Assembly: GCF_023195755.1 (NCBI RefSeq)
Contig: NZ_CP096203.1
Location: 2,728,001-2,792,000, forward strand
Source: Chryseobacterium nepalense
GTDB taxonomy: Bacteria > Bacteroidota > Bacteroidia > Flavobacteriales > Weeksellaceae
DNA length: 64,000 nucleotides
Direction of reading: 5' to 3'
Notes under the pieces: model-generated
What the model saw: the letters and a program-made list of their open reading frames with translations, nothing else
Database searches by the model: none
What the model was told of the DNA's origin: nothing
Part shown: piece after piece, positions 25,728 through 33,007 of the stretch
How the letters are laid out: each line of letters starts with the position of its first letter
Numbering within the stretch: the stretch's first letter is position 1
Made by a program: the position numbers and the translations under genes

Positions 25728-26765
25728 TTATGTTTTGTGTAAGATCAGTTTCTGAACAATTTCATTCAGGATATCACGGTTATCATCAATAAAGCAGAGT
25801 CCTGCCTGTATCAGATTCTCAATATTGGATCTCCTTACATTATCCATTGCCGGAGAAGCATTTTTCAATGAGGGATTAAGCCGGTAGTAGTTTTTCTGGT
25901 TTTGCTGTTCCAATGTATCAAACATCTGGCAAAGCTGATAATCTACTGTTTCTGCATTGGCAGACATTAAGATATCAATGATAGGATTTACCCAGCTTAT
26001 CTTTCCTGCCTTTTCCAATTTTCTGAAGGAATAAGATTTTGACTCAATACCTGTCCCGATGGAGATAACGATCATATCATTCACCGCAGGATGATTGGTT
26101 TTCTGTTGATCCTTTAAAATCTCTGCAAAAGGAATTTTCCGGGCTTCCGCATAAGCGCAGAGCGATGGATTATTGGCAAACATGCCGCCATCAATCAGGC
26201 TGAAAATTTGTCCATATAAAGACTTGATCTGAACCGGTGAAAAATATGTAGGCGCCGCTGAGGTTGCCCTGCAGACATCTTTTACATAAAAATTATCTGT
26301 ATTAATCCGGGCTTTCCAGGAGTTAAAGAGTTTCGCTCTTCTGTTTTCGATATCATAGCTCGTTATTAAACACGGTTTTATCAGTTCCTTTAATTCTAAA
26401 CTTCCAAAAAAGTCATTAAGGTTTTTTTCAAGTGCTTCCTGGGAGATTTTTTCATTAATCAATCCAAAGGGATTGACCAGCCTTTCCCAAAAAGAAACCT
26501 GAAATATGTCGCCACCTTTTTCAGCATAAAGTTCCAGCCCTTTTTGGATGGAATATTTTGCTTTTCGGTGTTCATTGGGACATAGAATAATAGATGCAAT
26601 CAGACCTCCTGTACTGCTTCCGGCAACAAAGTCAAAATAATCACCGAGTTTGGCTCCCGGCTTATCATAAATCTGCAGCTGTTCTTCTATGTAACGCAGA
26701 ATAATGCAGGTGATAATTCCCCTGATTCCGCCCCCGTCCAAAGAAAGAATGGTTGTCTTTTTCAT
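25728..26765 (-). CDS. Patatin-like phospholipase
   Basis: A 345-residue patatin-fold lipid acyl hydrolase. The oxyanion motif DGGGIRG is at residues 10-16, the nucleophile Ser51 in GSSTG (49-53), and the catalytic aspartate Asp192 in the DGG motif (LIDGGMFANNP), so the Ser-Asp dyad is intact. No signal peptide is present, so it acts from inside the cell, most likely on membrane phospholipids. The same enzyme class serves as the effector CapV in CBASS defence, but no CD-NTase gene is nearby. It sits behind its own WYL box, with an intrinsic terminator between promoter and gene. Confidence 0.92.
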   Translation of the reverse strand: MKKTTILSLDGGGIRGIITCIILRYIEEQLQIYDKPGAKLGDYFDFVAGSSTGGLIASIILCPNEHRKAKYSIQKGLELYAEKGGDIFQVSFWERLVNPFGLINEKISQEALEKNLNDFFGSLELKELIKPCLITSYDIENRRAKLFNSWKARINTDNFYVKDVCRATSAAPTYFSPVQIKSLYGQIFSLIDGGMFANNPSLCAYAEARKIPFAEILKDQQKTNHPAVNDMIVISIGTGIESKSYSFRKLEKAGKISWVNPIIDILMSANAETVDYQLCQMFDTLEQQNQKNYYRLNPSLKNASPAMDNVRRSNIENLIQAGLCFIDDNRDILNEIVQKLILHKT

Positions 26766-26810
26766 TTGATTTTACTTTTTTTGGAGAAAACCAGTCAGCT
26801 AAAGACAATA

Positions 26811-26846
26811 AAAACCAATAGACTTTTAAAAATGGCTATTGGTTTT
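26811..26846. terminator. Terminator hairpin inside the patatin gene leader
   Basis: A perfect 11-bp stem AAAACCAATAG/CTATTGGTTTT, T8 on the plus strand and TTTTTATTG on the minus strand. It lies downstream of the patatin WYL-box promoter (-7 at 26885) and upstream of the patatin ATG (26765), so minus-strand transcripts from that promoter must pass it. Confidence 0.8.
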
Positions 26847-26884
26847 TTTTATTATTTAGAGATGGTTTGGTGTTTCTCTCAAGG

Positions 26885-26918
26885 CAAAAGTAGTACGGGA
26901 AAGCGACAGAACTTGTCG
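26885..26918 (-). promoter_or_regulatory. WYL-box promoter of the patatin gene
   Basis: A perfect inverted repeat CGACA-GAACT-TGTCG at 26904-26918, 11 bp, then the minus-strand -7 element TACTTTTG at 26885-26892. It starts 31 bp after the M15 peptidase stop. Confidence 0.82.
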
Positions 26919-26948
26919 TGTTAAAATAATTTTTCAAACAAAGGAGAA

Positions 26949-27449
26949 TTAAAATGCCACATAGTCCTCTTTATCGCGCTTCATTTTAATGAGTTTTCGC
27001 CAGCTTGTTTTTATAATTCCTTTTTCGGTAAGAATTTCTTTTTTTTCAAAGTGTGGGAGATCTTTGAAGGTCTTCCAGTTACCACCCCACTCCCAGCCGT
27101 ATTTAGCAAAAATTTTCACACATTCGTACCAATCGGCTACCTTGTCATTATCCCAGTCTTTGGCTGTATCCCAGCTGGCTGTTTTACCATCAATCATCAT
27201 ACAGATGTCAACGGCCAGTCCGTAATTGTGAATGCTTTGTCCGGCTTTGGCATTGGTCACTTTTTTTCCTGAGGTAATTCTTCCAATGGCGTAGAGTTTT
27301 TCCTGTTCTTCAAAACTTCTCAGCCCTTGCGTAATTCTTACTTTTGCTCTCCCGGTTAAGGCCTCATTGCAATCTTTAATAATCTGTTTTACTTCTTCCC
27401 GCACGAAAGGATGGAGTTTTTCAATTCTTTGTAATGTTACTTTATCCAT
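26949..27449 (-). CDS. M15-family L-Ala-D-Glu/D-Ala peptidase, endolysin-like
   Basis: A 166-residue zinc peptidase of the M15 (VanY/CwlK/T5 endolysin) fold. The zinc ligands are His74 and Asp81 in SIHNYGLAVD and His133 in LPHFE. An N-terminal helix RIEKLHPFVREEVKQII and RITQGLRSFEEQEKLY lead into the site. These enzymes cut peptidoglycan stem peptides. The protein has no signal peptide or membrane segment, as in phage endolysins, which need another route to reach the wall. It has a WYL box directly upstream, with a leader of only about 20 nt. Confidence 0.9.
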   Translation of the reverse strand: MDKVTLQRIEKLHPFVREEVKQIIKDCNEALTGRAKVRITQGLRSFEEQEKLYAIGRITSGKKVTNAKAGQSIHNYGLAVDICMMIDGKTASWDTAKDWDNDKVADWYECVKIFAKYGWEWGGNWKTFKDLPHFEKKEILTEKGIIKTSWRKLIKMKRDKEDYVAF

Positions 27450-27474
27450 ATTAATAATTTAGCGTTTTGGGAAA

Positions 27475-27508
27475 CAAAATTATAGGTTTGTAGCGACAAA
27501 ACTTGACG
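27475..27508 (-). promoter_or_regulatory. WYL-box promoter of the M15 peptidase gene
   Basis: Inverted repeat CGACAAAACTTGACG at 27494-27508 (identical to the DUF2589 box), 11 bp, then minus-strand -7 element TAATTTTG at 27475-27482, 25 bp before the ATG. The divergent umuC promoter is about 90 bp on the other side. Confidence 0.8.
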
Positions 27509-27597
27509 TATTAAAATAAATTTAAACGTCTGTTTGTCAGCAATTTAAATTTAATGTTAAAATTTATATTAAACATAATATTATGATTTAAAAGTTA

Positions 27598-27605
27598 TAA
27601 TTTTG
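27598..27605 (+). promoter_or_regulatory. -7 promoter element of umuC
   Basis: TAATTTTG, 26 bp before the umuC ATG. No WYL box is at the 11-bp position on this strand. Confidence 0.55.
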
Positions 27606-27631
27606 CGTATTGAATTGTCCCGTTTTTCATT

Positions 27632-28903
27632 ATGTATGCTCTGGTAGACTGTAATAATTTCTTTGTTTCCTGCGAACGAACCCTGGATCCGGCGCTTGAA
27701 AATAAGCCCGTTGTTGTGCTTTCCAACAACGACGGATGCGTGGTGTCCCGAAGCAGAGAGGCCAAGGATCTGGGCATTCCTATGGCTGCGCCGGCTTTTA
27801 AATATAAAGAACTGTTCAAAGAGCATGACGTGAAAAGTTTTTCTGCAAAATTTGAATTATATAATTTTAAAAGCCAGCAGGTTATTGAGATTGCAAAATC
27901 ATATGTACTGGATTATGAAGTATACAGTATTGATGAGTTATTTTTAGACTTTACAGGGTTTAAATACATCAATATCCATGATTATTGTATTGAAATCAAG
28001 AACAGGATCGGGAAGGAAGCGAATATTCCGGTAAGTATTGGCATTGCTCCTACAAAAACTTTATGCAAAGTCGCCAACAGAATTGTAAAAAAATATCCGG
28101 ATAATTTTGATGGTGTGTTTATAATGGATTCACCCGAAAAAATAGAGAAAGCTTTAAAGTGGTTAGATATTGGAGATGTGTGGGGAATCGGCCGCAGGCT
28201 TGCCATAAAGATGCATGATAACGGCGTTCATAAAGCATGGGATTTGCTTCAGAAACCGGAAATGTGGGTGCGTAAAATAATGGGAATTCACGGCGTAAGA
28301 ATGATCAATGAGCTTAAAGGAATCCGACAGCTGGAACTGGATGCTCCATCTCCGAAAAAATCTATTGCCGTAACCAGAAGCTTTATGGAGATGCTCACCA
28401 AAAAGGAAGATGTACGCGAAAGGGTGGAAACCTTCGGGATGTACTGTTCGGAACGATTGCGGAAGCAGAACACATGTTGTAAAATGGTAACGGTTTTTGT
28501 ACAGACCAACCGTTTCCGAAAAGATTTGCCGGAATACAAAAATGCCATCAGACGGGTTCTTCCCAATCCTACCAATTCTTCTATCTTGATAGGAAGAGTG
28601 GTAAATGAACTATTCGAGGCTGTTTTCAAAGAAGGATTTCATTATAAAAAAGCGGGCGTGATCGTTAATGATTTTGTCCCTGAAGACCAGAGATTGATTA
28701 ACTTATTCGAAGAAGACACCCAAAACCAACATTTACCGGTTATGAAAGCGATGGATGCGATGAATAAGAAATTCGGGAAAGATAAAGTACGACTGGGAAG
28801 CATGAGCGGAGAAAATACTTACGGAAGAAAGCAGTTATCCCCGGAATATGAGGCTTTTCTTAAGAACAATACTTTTACGGAAGCCAATTTCAGATTCCAT
28901 TAG
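27632..28903 (+). CDS. umuC: Y-family DNA polymerase UmuC (polymerase V catalytic subunit type)
   Basis: A 423-residue translesion polymerase of the UmuC group. It has the metal aspartate Asp6 in ALVDCNNFFVSCER, the SNNDGCVVSRS finger motif, the catalytic Asp101-Glu102 in YSIDELFLDF, helix-hairpin-helix DIGDVWGIGRRLA, the little-finger region and the UmuC-specific C-terminal DUF4113-like tail with MDAMNKKFGKDKVRLGS. UmuC normally pairs with UmuD, a LexA-like self-cleaving peptidase, but no umuD lies on either side. It is divergent from the WYL-box M15 gene. Its stop overlaps the convergent serine hydrolase stop by 4 bp. Confidence 0.95.
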   Translation: MYALVDCNNFFVSCERTLDPALENKPVVVLSNNDGCVVSRSREAKDLGIPMAAPAFKYKELFKEHDVKSFSAKFELYNFKSQQVIEIAKSYVLDYEVYSIDELFLDFTGFKYINIHDYCIEIKNRIGKEANIPVSIGIAPTKTLCKVANRIVKKYPDNFDGVFIMDSPEKIEKALKWLDIGDVWGIGRRLAIKMHDNGVHKAWDLLQKPEMWVRKIMGIHGVRMINELKGIRQLELDAPSPKKSIAVTRSFMEMLTKKEDVRERVETFGMYCSERLRKQNTCCKMVTVFVQTNRFRKDLPEYKNAIRRVLPNPTNSSILIGRVVNELFEAVFKEGFHYKKAGVIVNDFVPEDQRLINLFEEDTQNQHLPVMKAMDAMNKKFGKDKVRLGSMSGENTYGRKQLSPEYEAFLKNNTFTEANFRFH

Positions 28904-30036
28904 TCAGCAAATAATTGTACGGTTTCATTCACAAGGAACTTTACCTGATCCGGTCTTCCCCGGTCATTTTTCGGAAGATTGTTGTAGCTTCCTGTTTTTA
29001 CGATAACCATATTGTGTTCAGGAACCATGATGATGTATTGTCCCTGCAGCCCTAAAAAATAATAGTGTTTAATGGGATTGTCATCATTGATCCAGAATCC
29101 CATTCCGTAAATTTCTTCAGATTTTTTCGTCGGGGTGCGCATCTGATTAATAAAATCAGGATTCAGGATTTGTTGGTCTCCTGCTTTTCCGTCATTCAGG
29201 AATAACTGTCCGAGCTTTGCAAAATCCTTTGCGGTAGCGTGGATGCAGCAGTAGGTTTTTTCCATTCCGCTTTCGTCGGTGCTCCATTCTGCGTTTTGTT
29301 CCATCCCCAGCGGAGTCCATATTTTTTCAGATAAATAGCTCGCAAGAGTCTGGCTGACCGCTTTTTTCACAGCGAAACCCAAAAGTTGGGTAGAACCGCT
29401 TTGGTATTCAAACTTTTCTCCGGGATGTTGCTTGAATTTTCTTGAAAAGGTAGCTTTTATAAGACTTCTCCCATAATATGCTTTTGCGTTTGGCAGAAAT
29501 GGATTTTTATAGTTTTCCTCCCAGTTAAGTCCGGATTCCATTTGTGCCAGATTTCTCAGTGTCAAACTTTCTGTAAACTCCTTATTTCTGAATTCATCAA
29601 AATAATCAGAAAATTTATTGTCAATACTGTTGATTTTCCCTTCTTCAATCGCTTTTCCTAAAAGCATCACGGTAACTGCTTTTGCCATGGAGAAAGAATT
29701 GGTTTTTGATAATGCATTGTAGCCGTTCCAGTATTGTTCATGGATGATTTTGCCGTTTTTTACAACAAGAAAAGAAGCAGTATTGGAGTGAATCAAATCA
29801 TCAACTATATTTTTCGGTAATGGGGTTTTATTGTATTCCGGATGTTTTTCCCAAGGAACAGGATTTCCGGCCGCAATCAGATTGTAGGAGAAAAATTTGC
29901 CATCATCAATATGGGCGCTCATTTTCCCTTTCAGATAGGTTTTTGAAATTCCGTTAAAAATATAACTGTATCCTAAAAGATAAAAAAGTACTGCGGCAAT
30001 TACAATAAATGTAACAAAATAAATAAGAATTGTCAT
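28900..30036 (-). CDS. Membrane-anchored serine hydrolase of the beta-lactamase (class C/S12) fold
   Basis: A 378-residue protein with an N-terminal membrane anchor (residues 4-24). The catalytic SxxK motif is Ser116-Met-Ala-Lys119 in NSFSMAKAV. The class is known from beta-lactamase-related hydrolases such as esterases and D-amino peptidases; beta-lactamase activity itself is not implied. Conserved blocks include MESGLNWEENYKNPF, EYQSGSTQLLGF and MGFWINDDNPIKHYYFLG. The gene is monocistronic and convergent with umuC. Confidence 0.85.
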   Translation of the reverse strand: MTILIYFVTFIVIAAVLFYLLGYSYIFNGISKTYLKGKMSAHIDDGKFFSYNLIAAGNPVPWEKHPEYNKTPLPKNIVDDLIHSNTASFLVVKNGKIIHEQYWNGYNALSKTNSFSMAKAVTVMLLGKAIEEGKINSIDNKFSDYFDEFRNKEFTESLTLRNLAQMESGLNWEENYKNPFLPNAKAYYGRSLIKATFSRKFKQHPGEKFEYQSGSTQLLGFAVKKAVSQTLASYLSEKIWTPLGMEQNAEWSTDESGMEKTYCCIHATAKDFAKLGQLFLNDGKAGDQQILNPDFINQMRTPTKKSEEIYGMGFWINDDNPIKHYYFLGLQGQYIIMVPEHNMVIVKTGSYNNLPKNDRGRPDQVKFLVNETVQLFAD

Positions 30037-30107
30037 ATCAATAGATCTTAAAACAAATGTAAGCTAAATTTGAAATATCACATAGAATGACATTTTAACA
30101 AAAAATA

Positions 30108-30131
30108 AAAGCCCTGATTTCTCAAGGCTTT
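30108..30131 (-). terminator. Terminator of glyS
   Basis: AAAGCC/GGCTTT stem around a 12-nt loop, followed on the minus strand by TTTTATTTTTTG. Confidence 0.6.
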
Positions 30132-30134
30132 CAT

Positions 30135-31676
30135 TTATATTTTTGAAAGTAAATTTCTGAAGTTGGTCTTTTCATCAATGATTCTTCTCAACTCTGAAAC
30201 AGGAACCCGTTCCTGCTGCATCGTATCCCTGTCTCTGATCGTTACGGTGTGGTCAGTTAATGAATCGTGATCAATCGTAATACAGTAAGGCGTTCCTATG
30301 GCATCCTGTCTTCTGTAGCGTTTTCCGATGGCATCTTTTTCTTCGTAGAACAGGTTGAAATCGTATTTCAGGTCGTTGAAAATTTTCTCAGCATATTCTG
30401 CCAGACCATCTCTCTTCATTAACGGAAGAATAGCAGCTTTAATCGGTGCTAAAGCCGGTGGTAATGATAAAACTGTTCTTTCGGAACCGTCTTCCAATAC
30501 TTCGTCTTTTAAGCAATGAGAGAAAATGGAAAGGAATAATCTGTCCAGACCTACAGAAGTTTCTACTACGTAAGGAACATAGTTTTCATTTCTTTCCGGA
30601 TCGAAGAATTGTAATTTTCTTCCTGAATGCTTTTCATGAGCCTTTAAATCGAAATCCGTTCTGGAGTGGATACCTTCCAGTTCTTTGAAACCGAAAGGGA
30701 AATTAAACTCAATATCAGCCGCAGCATTCGCATAGTGCGCCAGCTTTTCGTGATCGTGGAATCTGTAATTTTCATCACCTAATCCTAAAGCTAAGTGCCA
30801 GTTCAGACGTTTTTGCTTCCATTGTTCGTAGAATTCCAATTCTGTTCCCGGAGCCACGAAGAACTGCATTTCCATCTGTTCAAATTCACGCATTCTGAAA
30901 ATAAACTGTCTTGCAACGATCTCATTTCTGAATGCTTTACCGATCTGTGCAATCCCAAAAGGAAGCCTGTGTCGTGATGTTTTCTGAACATTCAAAAAGT
31001 TCACGAAAATACCCTGAGCGGTTTCCGGTCTTAAATAAAGGTCCATCGCAGAATCTGCGGAAGCACCGAGTTTCGTCCCGAACATCAGGTTAAATTGTCT
31101 CACTTCCGTCCAGTTTTTAGAACCGGTATCGGGATCGGCAATTTCCAGCTCTTCAATTAACGCTTTTACATCGGCAAGGTCTTCATTTTCCAAGGATTTT
31201 GCTAATCTTGAAAGAATGGCTTCTCTTTTGGCTCTGTATTCCAAAACTTTTGGATTCGTAGCCACAAACTGATCTTTATCAAAAGCCTCTCCGAATCTTT
31301 TGGCTGCTTTTTCAATTTCCTTGTTCTCTTTATCTTCAATTTTAGCGCAGTAATCTTCTACTAAAACGTCTGCTCTGAAACGTTTTTTAGAATCTTTATT
31401 GTCAATCAACGGATCGTTAAAAGCGTCTACGTGGCCCGATGCCTTCCATGTTGTAGGGTGCATCAAAATTGCAGAATCAATGCCGACAATATTTTCATTA
31501 AGCTGTACCATGGCTTTCCACCAGTACTGCTTGATATTATTTTTGAGTTCGGCACCGTTTTGACCATAATCGTAAACAGCGGATAAACCATCGTAGATCT
31601 CACTCGAAGGGAAAATAAAACCATATTCTTTAGCGTGAGAAATCACTTTCTTGAAAACATCTTCTTGCTTTGCCAT
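30135..31676 (-). CDS. glyS: Glycyl-tRNA synthetase (single-chain class II)
   Basis: Charges tRNA-Gly with glycine. The 513-residue one-chain form is the type in Bacteroidota, unlike the two-subunit enzyme of Proteobacteria. It begins with the insertion-bearing N-terminal part GFIFPSSEIYDG and WWKAMVQLNENIVGID, has the class II motif 2 FRNEIVARQFIFRMREFEQME, PFGIAQIGKAFRNE before it, motif 3 with SVGLDRLFLSIFSH, and a C-terminal anticodon-binding domain with DAIGKRYRRQDAIGTPYCIT and EKTNFRNLL. A TATTTTTG promoter element lies 20 bp upstream. Confidence 0.97.
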   Translation of the reverse strand: MAKQEDVFKKVISHAKEYGFIFPSSEIYDGLSAVYDYGQNGAELKNNIKQYWWKAMVQLNENIVGIDSAILMHPTTWKASGHVDAFNDPLIDNKDSKKRFRADVLVEDYCAKIEDKENKEIEKAAKRFGEAFDKDQFVATNPKVLEYRAKREAILSRLAKSLENEDLADVKALIEELEIADPDTGSKNWTEVRQFNLMFGTKLGASADSAMDLYLRPETAQGIFVNFLNVQKTSRHRLPFGIAQIGKAFRNEIVARQFIFRMREFEQMEMQFFVAPGTELEFYEQWKQKRLNWHLALGLGDENYRFHDHEKLAHYANAAADIEFNFPFGFKELEGIHSRTDFDLKAHEKHSGRKLQFFDPERNENYVPYVVETSVGLDRLFLSIFSHCLKDEVLEDGSERTVLSLPPALAPIKAAILPLMKRDGLAEYAEKIFNDLKYDFNLFYEEKDAIGKRYRRQDAIGTPYCITIDHDSLTDHTVTIRDRDTMQQERVPVSELRRIIDEKTNFRNLLSKI

Positions 31677-31696
31677 ATTTTTAACGTCTGAAGTTG

Positions 31697-31704
31697 CAAA
31701 AATA
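31697..31704 (-). promoter_or_regulatory. -7 promoter element of glyS
   Basis: Minus strand TATTTTTG, 20 bp before the ATG. Confidence 0.5.
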
Positions 31705-31762
31705 GTGAAAAACCCGGAAGTTGGAGGTGAGAATACAGAAGTTTTTATAACGCAGGATTTTA

Positions 31763-31869
31763 GGAGTCGGGAACCTGCTTTCGCTACTCGCTATTTTCCG
31801 GGGGCGGCGAAGCCGCGCCGCCAAAATCCCGGAAAATGAGCTCAGACATGCCGCTCAATCAGGACTAGG
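31763..31869 (-). repeat. Dispersed palindromic repeat, copy C, with a strong GC hairpin
   Basis: Read on the minus strand it begins CCTAGTCCTGATTGAGCGG and ends GCGAAAGCAGGTTCCCGACTCC-like, resembling the ends of copies A and B. The centre is a nested hairpin: ATTTTCCGGG/CCCGGAAAAT (31793-31802 and 31828-31837) enclosing GGCGGCG/CGCCGCC (31803-31809 and 31816-31822). It is by far the most GC-rich piece near here. Confidence 0.7.
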
Positions 31870-31930
31870 ATCGCAAACTTCAAACAACCCTCACAGGTTT
31901 TAAAACCCGTTAGGATTAATAGAAATTCTC

Positions 31931-31938
31931 TACTTTTG
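31931..31938 (+). promoter_or_regulatory. -7 promoter element directly before truC
   Basis: TACTTTTG ends only four bases before the truC ATG at 31943. With the usual start 4-6 nt after the element, the mRNA would be leaderless. Confidence 0.55.
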
Positions 31939-31942
31939 CCGG

Positions 31943-32638
31943 ATGCTAGAAATTCTTTACCGAGATGAACATCTTATTGCCATCAATAAACCCAGCGGAT
32001 TATTGGTTCATAAATCTTTTTATTCCGGAGAAGCGGATACCTATGCCATTCAGGAATTAAAAAAGCAGATCGGGCAAAAAGTGTATCCGGTACACCGTTT
32101 AGACCGGAAAACTTCGGGTGTCTTGCTGTTTACTTTGGATAGAGAGACATTGAGAATCATGAGCGATCAGTTTGCCACGCGGGAAGTAGAGAAAAAATAT
32201 ATTGCAATTCTGCGGGGCTGGGCCAAAGAAGAAGAAACCATTGATTATGACTTGGTAAATGAAAATGAAGTGACGCAGAATGCTGTTACCTACTACCGTC
32301 GCCTGCAGACTTCGGAAATAGACTTGCCTTTTCTAAAACATCAGACCTCAAGATACTGTCTGGTTGAAGCAACTCCTGAAACAGGAAGGTTCCATCAGTT
32401 GAGGAAGCATTTTAAACATATTTTACATCCTATTTTAGGCTGCCGGAAACACGGCTGTAATAAGCAGAATAAGTTGTGGCTTCAGACATTTGGCATCAGC
32501 AAAATGACGTTGCATGCCCATCAGCTGGCATTTAATCATCCGATTTCCGGCGAAAAAATAACAATTAATGCTACAATAGATAATGATTTTAAAAAAATTG
32601 GAGATATTCTGAATCTGGATTTGAGTGCCTATTCTTAA
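31943..32638 (+). CDS. truC: tRNA pseudouridine-65 synthase-type RluA-family enzyme
   Basis: A 231-residue pseudouridine synthase of the RluA group. It has INKPSGLLVH near residue 14 and the catalytic motif HRLDRKTSG with Asp54. FHQLRKHFKHILHPILGCRKHG and the short length without S4 domain match TruC, which modifies U65 of tRNA; the substrate assignment is by family resemblance. The histidine/cysteine-containing insert GCRKHGCNKQN is typical of TruC. Repeats lie on both sides (31763, 32644 and 32748). Confidence 0.85.
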   Translation: MLEILYRDEHLIAINKPSGLLVHKSFYSGEADTYAIQELKKQIGQKVYPVHRLDRKTSGVLLFTLDRETLRIMSDQFATREVEKKYIAILRGWAKEEETIDYDLVNENEVTQNAVTYYRRLQTSEIDLPFLKHQTSRYCLVEATPETGRFHQLRKHFKHILHPILGCRKHGCNKQNKLWLQTFGISKMTLHAHQLAFNHPISGEKITINATIDNDFKKIGDILNLDLSAYS

Positions 32639-32643
32639 CATGC

Positions 32644-32709
32644 AGTTTGTCATCCTGGAAGGATCTACACAAAGCATTAATGCTTTCAGTTCCTATGGAG
32701 TCACAAATT
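32644..32709. repeat. Imperfect inverted repeat of the TTTGTCATCCTGGAAGGATCT type
   Basis: AGTTTGTCATCCTGGAAGGATCT at the left faces AGTTCCTATGGAGTCACAAATT at the right, which is its imperfect reverse complement around a 20-nt centre. It has no coding potential and follows truC. Similar elements are common between genes in this group, to my knowledge. Confidence 0.55.
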
Positions 32710-32747
32710 GGGTTAATTTCATACTATTGAATAAACGACTGCAACCC

Positions 32748-32812
32748 TAGCCCCGATTGCAATGAAAATCCTTTTTGAAAAAAAGATTGTAATGGAAAGC
32801 GGGAAATAGCTC
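32748..32812. repeat. Dispersed palindromic repeat, copy B
   Basis: Begins TAGCCCCGATTGC and ends GGAAAGCGGGAAATAGCTC, like copy A at 14828. The inner arms CAATGAAAATCCTTTTT and AAAAAGATTGTAATG are complementary with mismatches. Together with the preceding inverted repeat it fills the gap between truC and pyrD; the remaining part (32813-32984) is AT-rich spacer with the pyrD promoter. Confidence 0.75.
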
Positions 32813-32984
32813 TTAAAAATTATTTGACAACTTTATTGTACTAAAAGTGTTTAAATATATTGTTAATATTTCGTTGATTACGAATTCCAGATTAAAATAA
32901 ATCCAGCAGCTGTTATAGACAGTATATATTATATATTTTTTTCATTAATATCACAGGTTAATGGAACATTAATTTTAAAATGAG

Positions 32985-32992
32985 TATTTTTG
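32985..32992 (+). promoter_or_regulatory. -7 promoter element of pyrD
   Basis: TATTTTTG, 15 bp before the ATG. Confidence 0.55.
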
Positions 32993-33007
32993 TAAAACTT
33001 TTTTTCA

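Noticed and set aside
21500..27449. CBASS defence operon, suggested by a patatin phospholipase next to a WYL regulator
   Set aside because: No CD-NTase, Cap2/Cap3 or nucleotide-sensor domain is encoded nearby; only the effector type is similar.
26949..27449. Prophage remnant, suggested by the endolysin-like M15 peptidase
   Set aside because: No integrase, terminase, capsid or tail gene is present, and the neighbouring genes share a chromosomal-type regulatory box.
28900..30036. AmpC beta-lactamase
   Set aside because: The protein has an SxxK motif of the fold but is membrane-anchored and lacks other AmpC-specific sequence; it belongs to the broad serine-hydrolase group.
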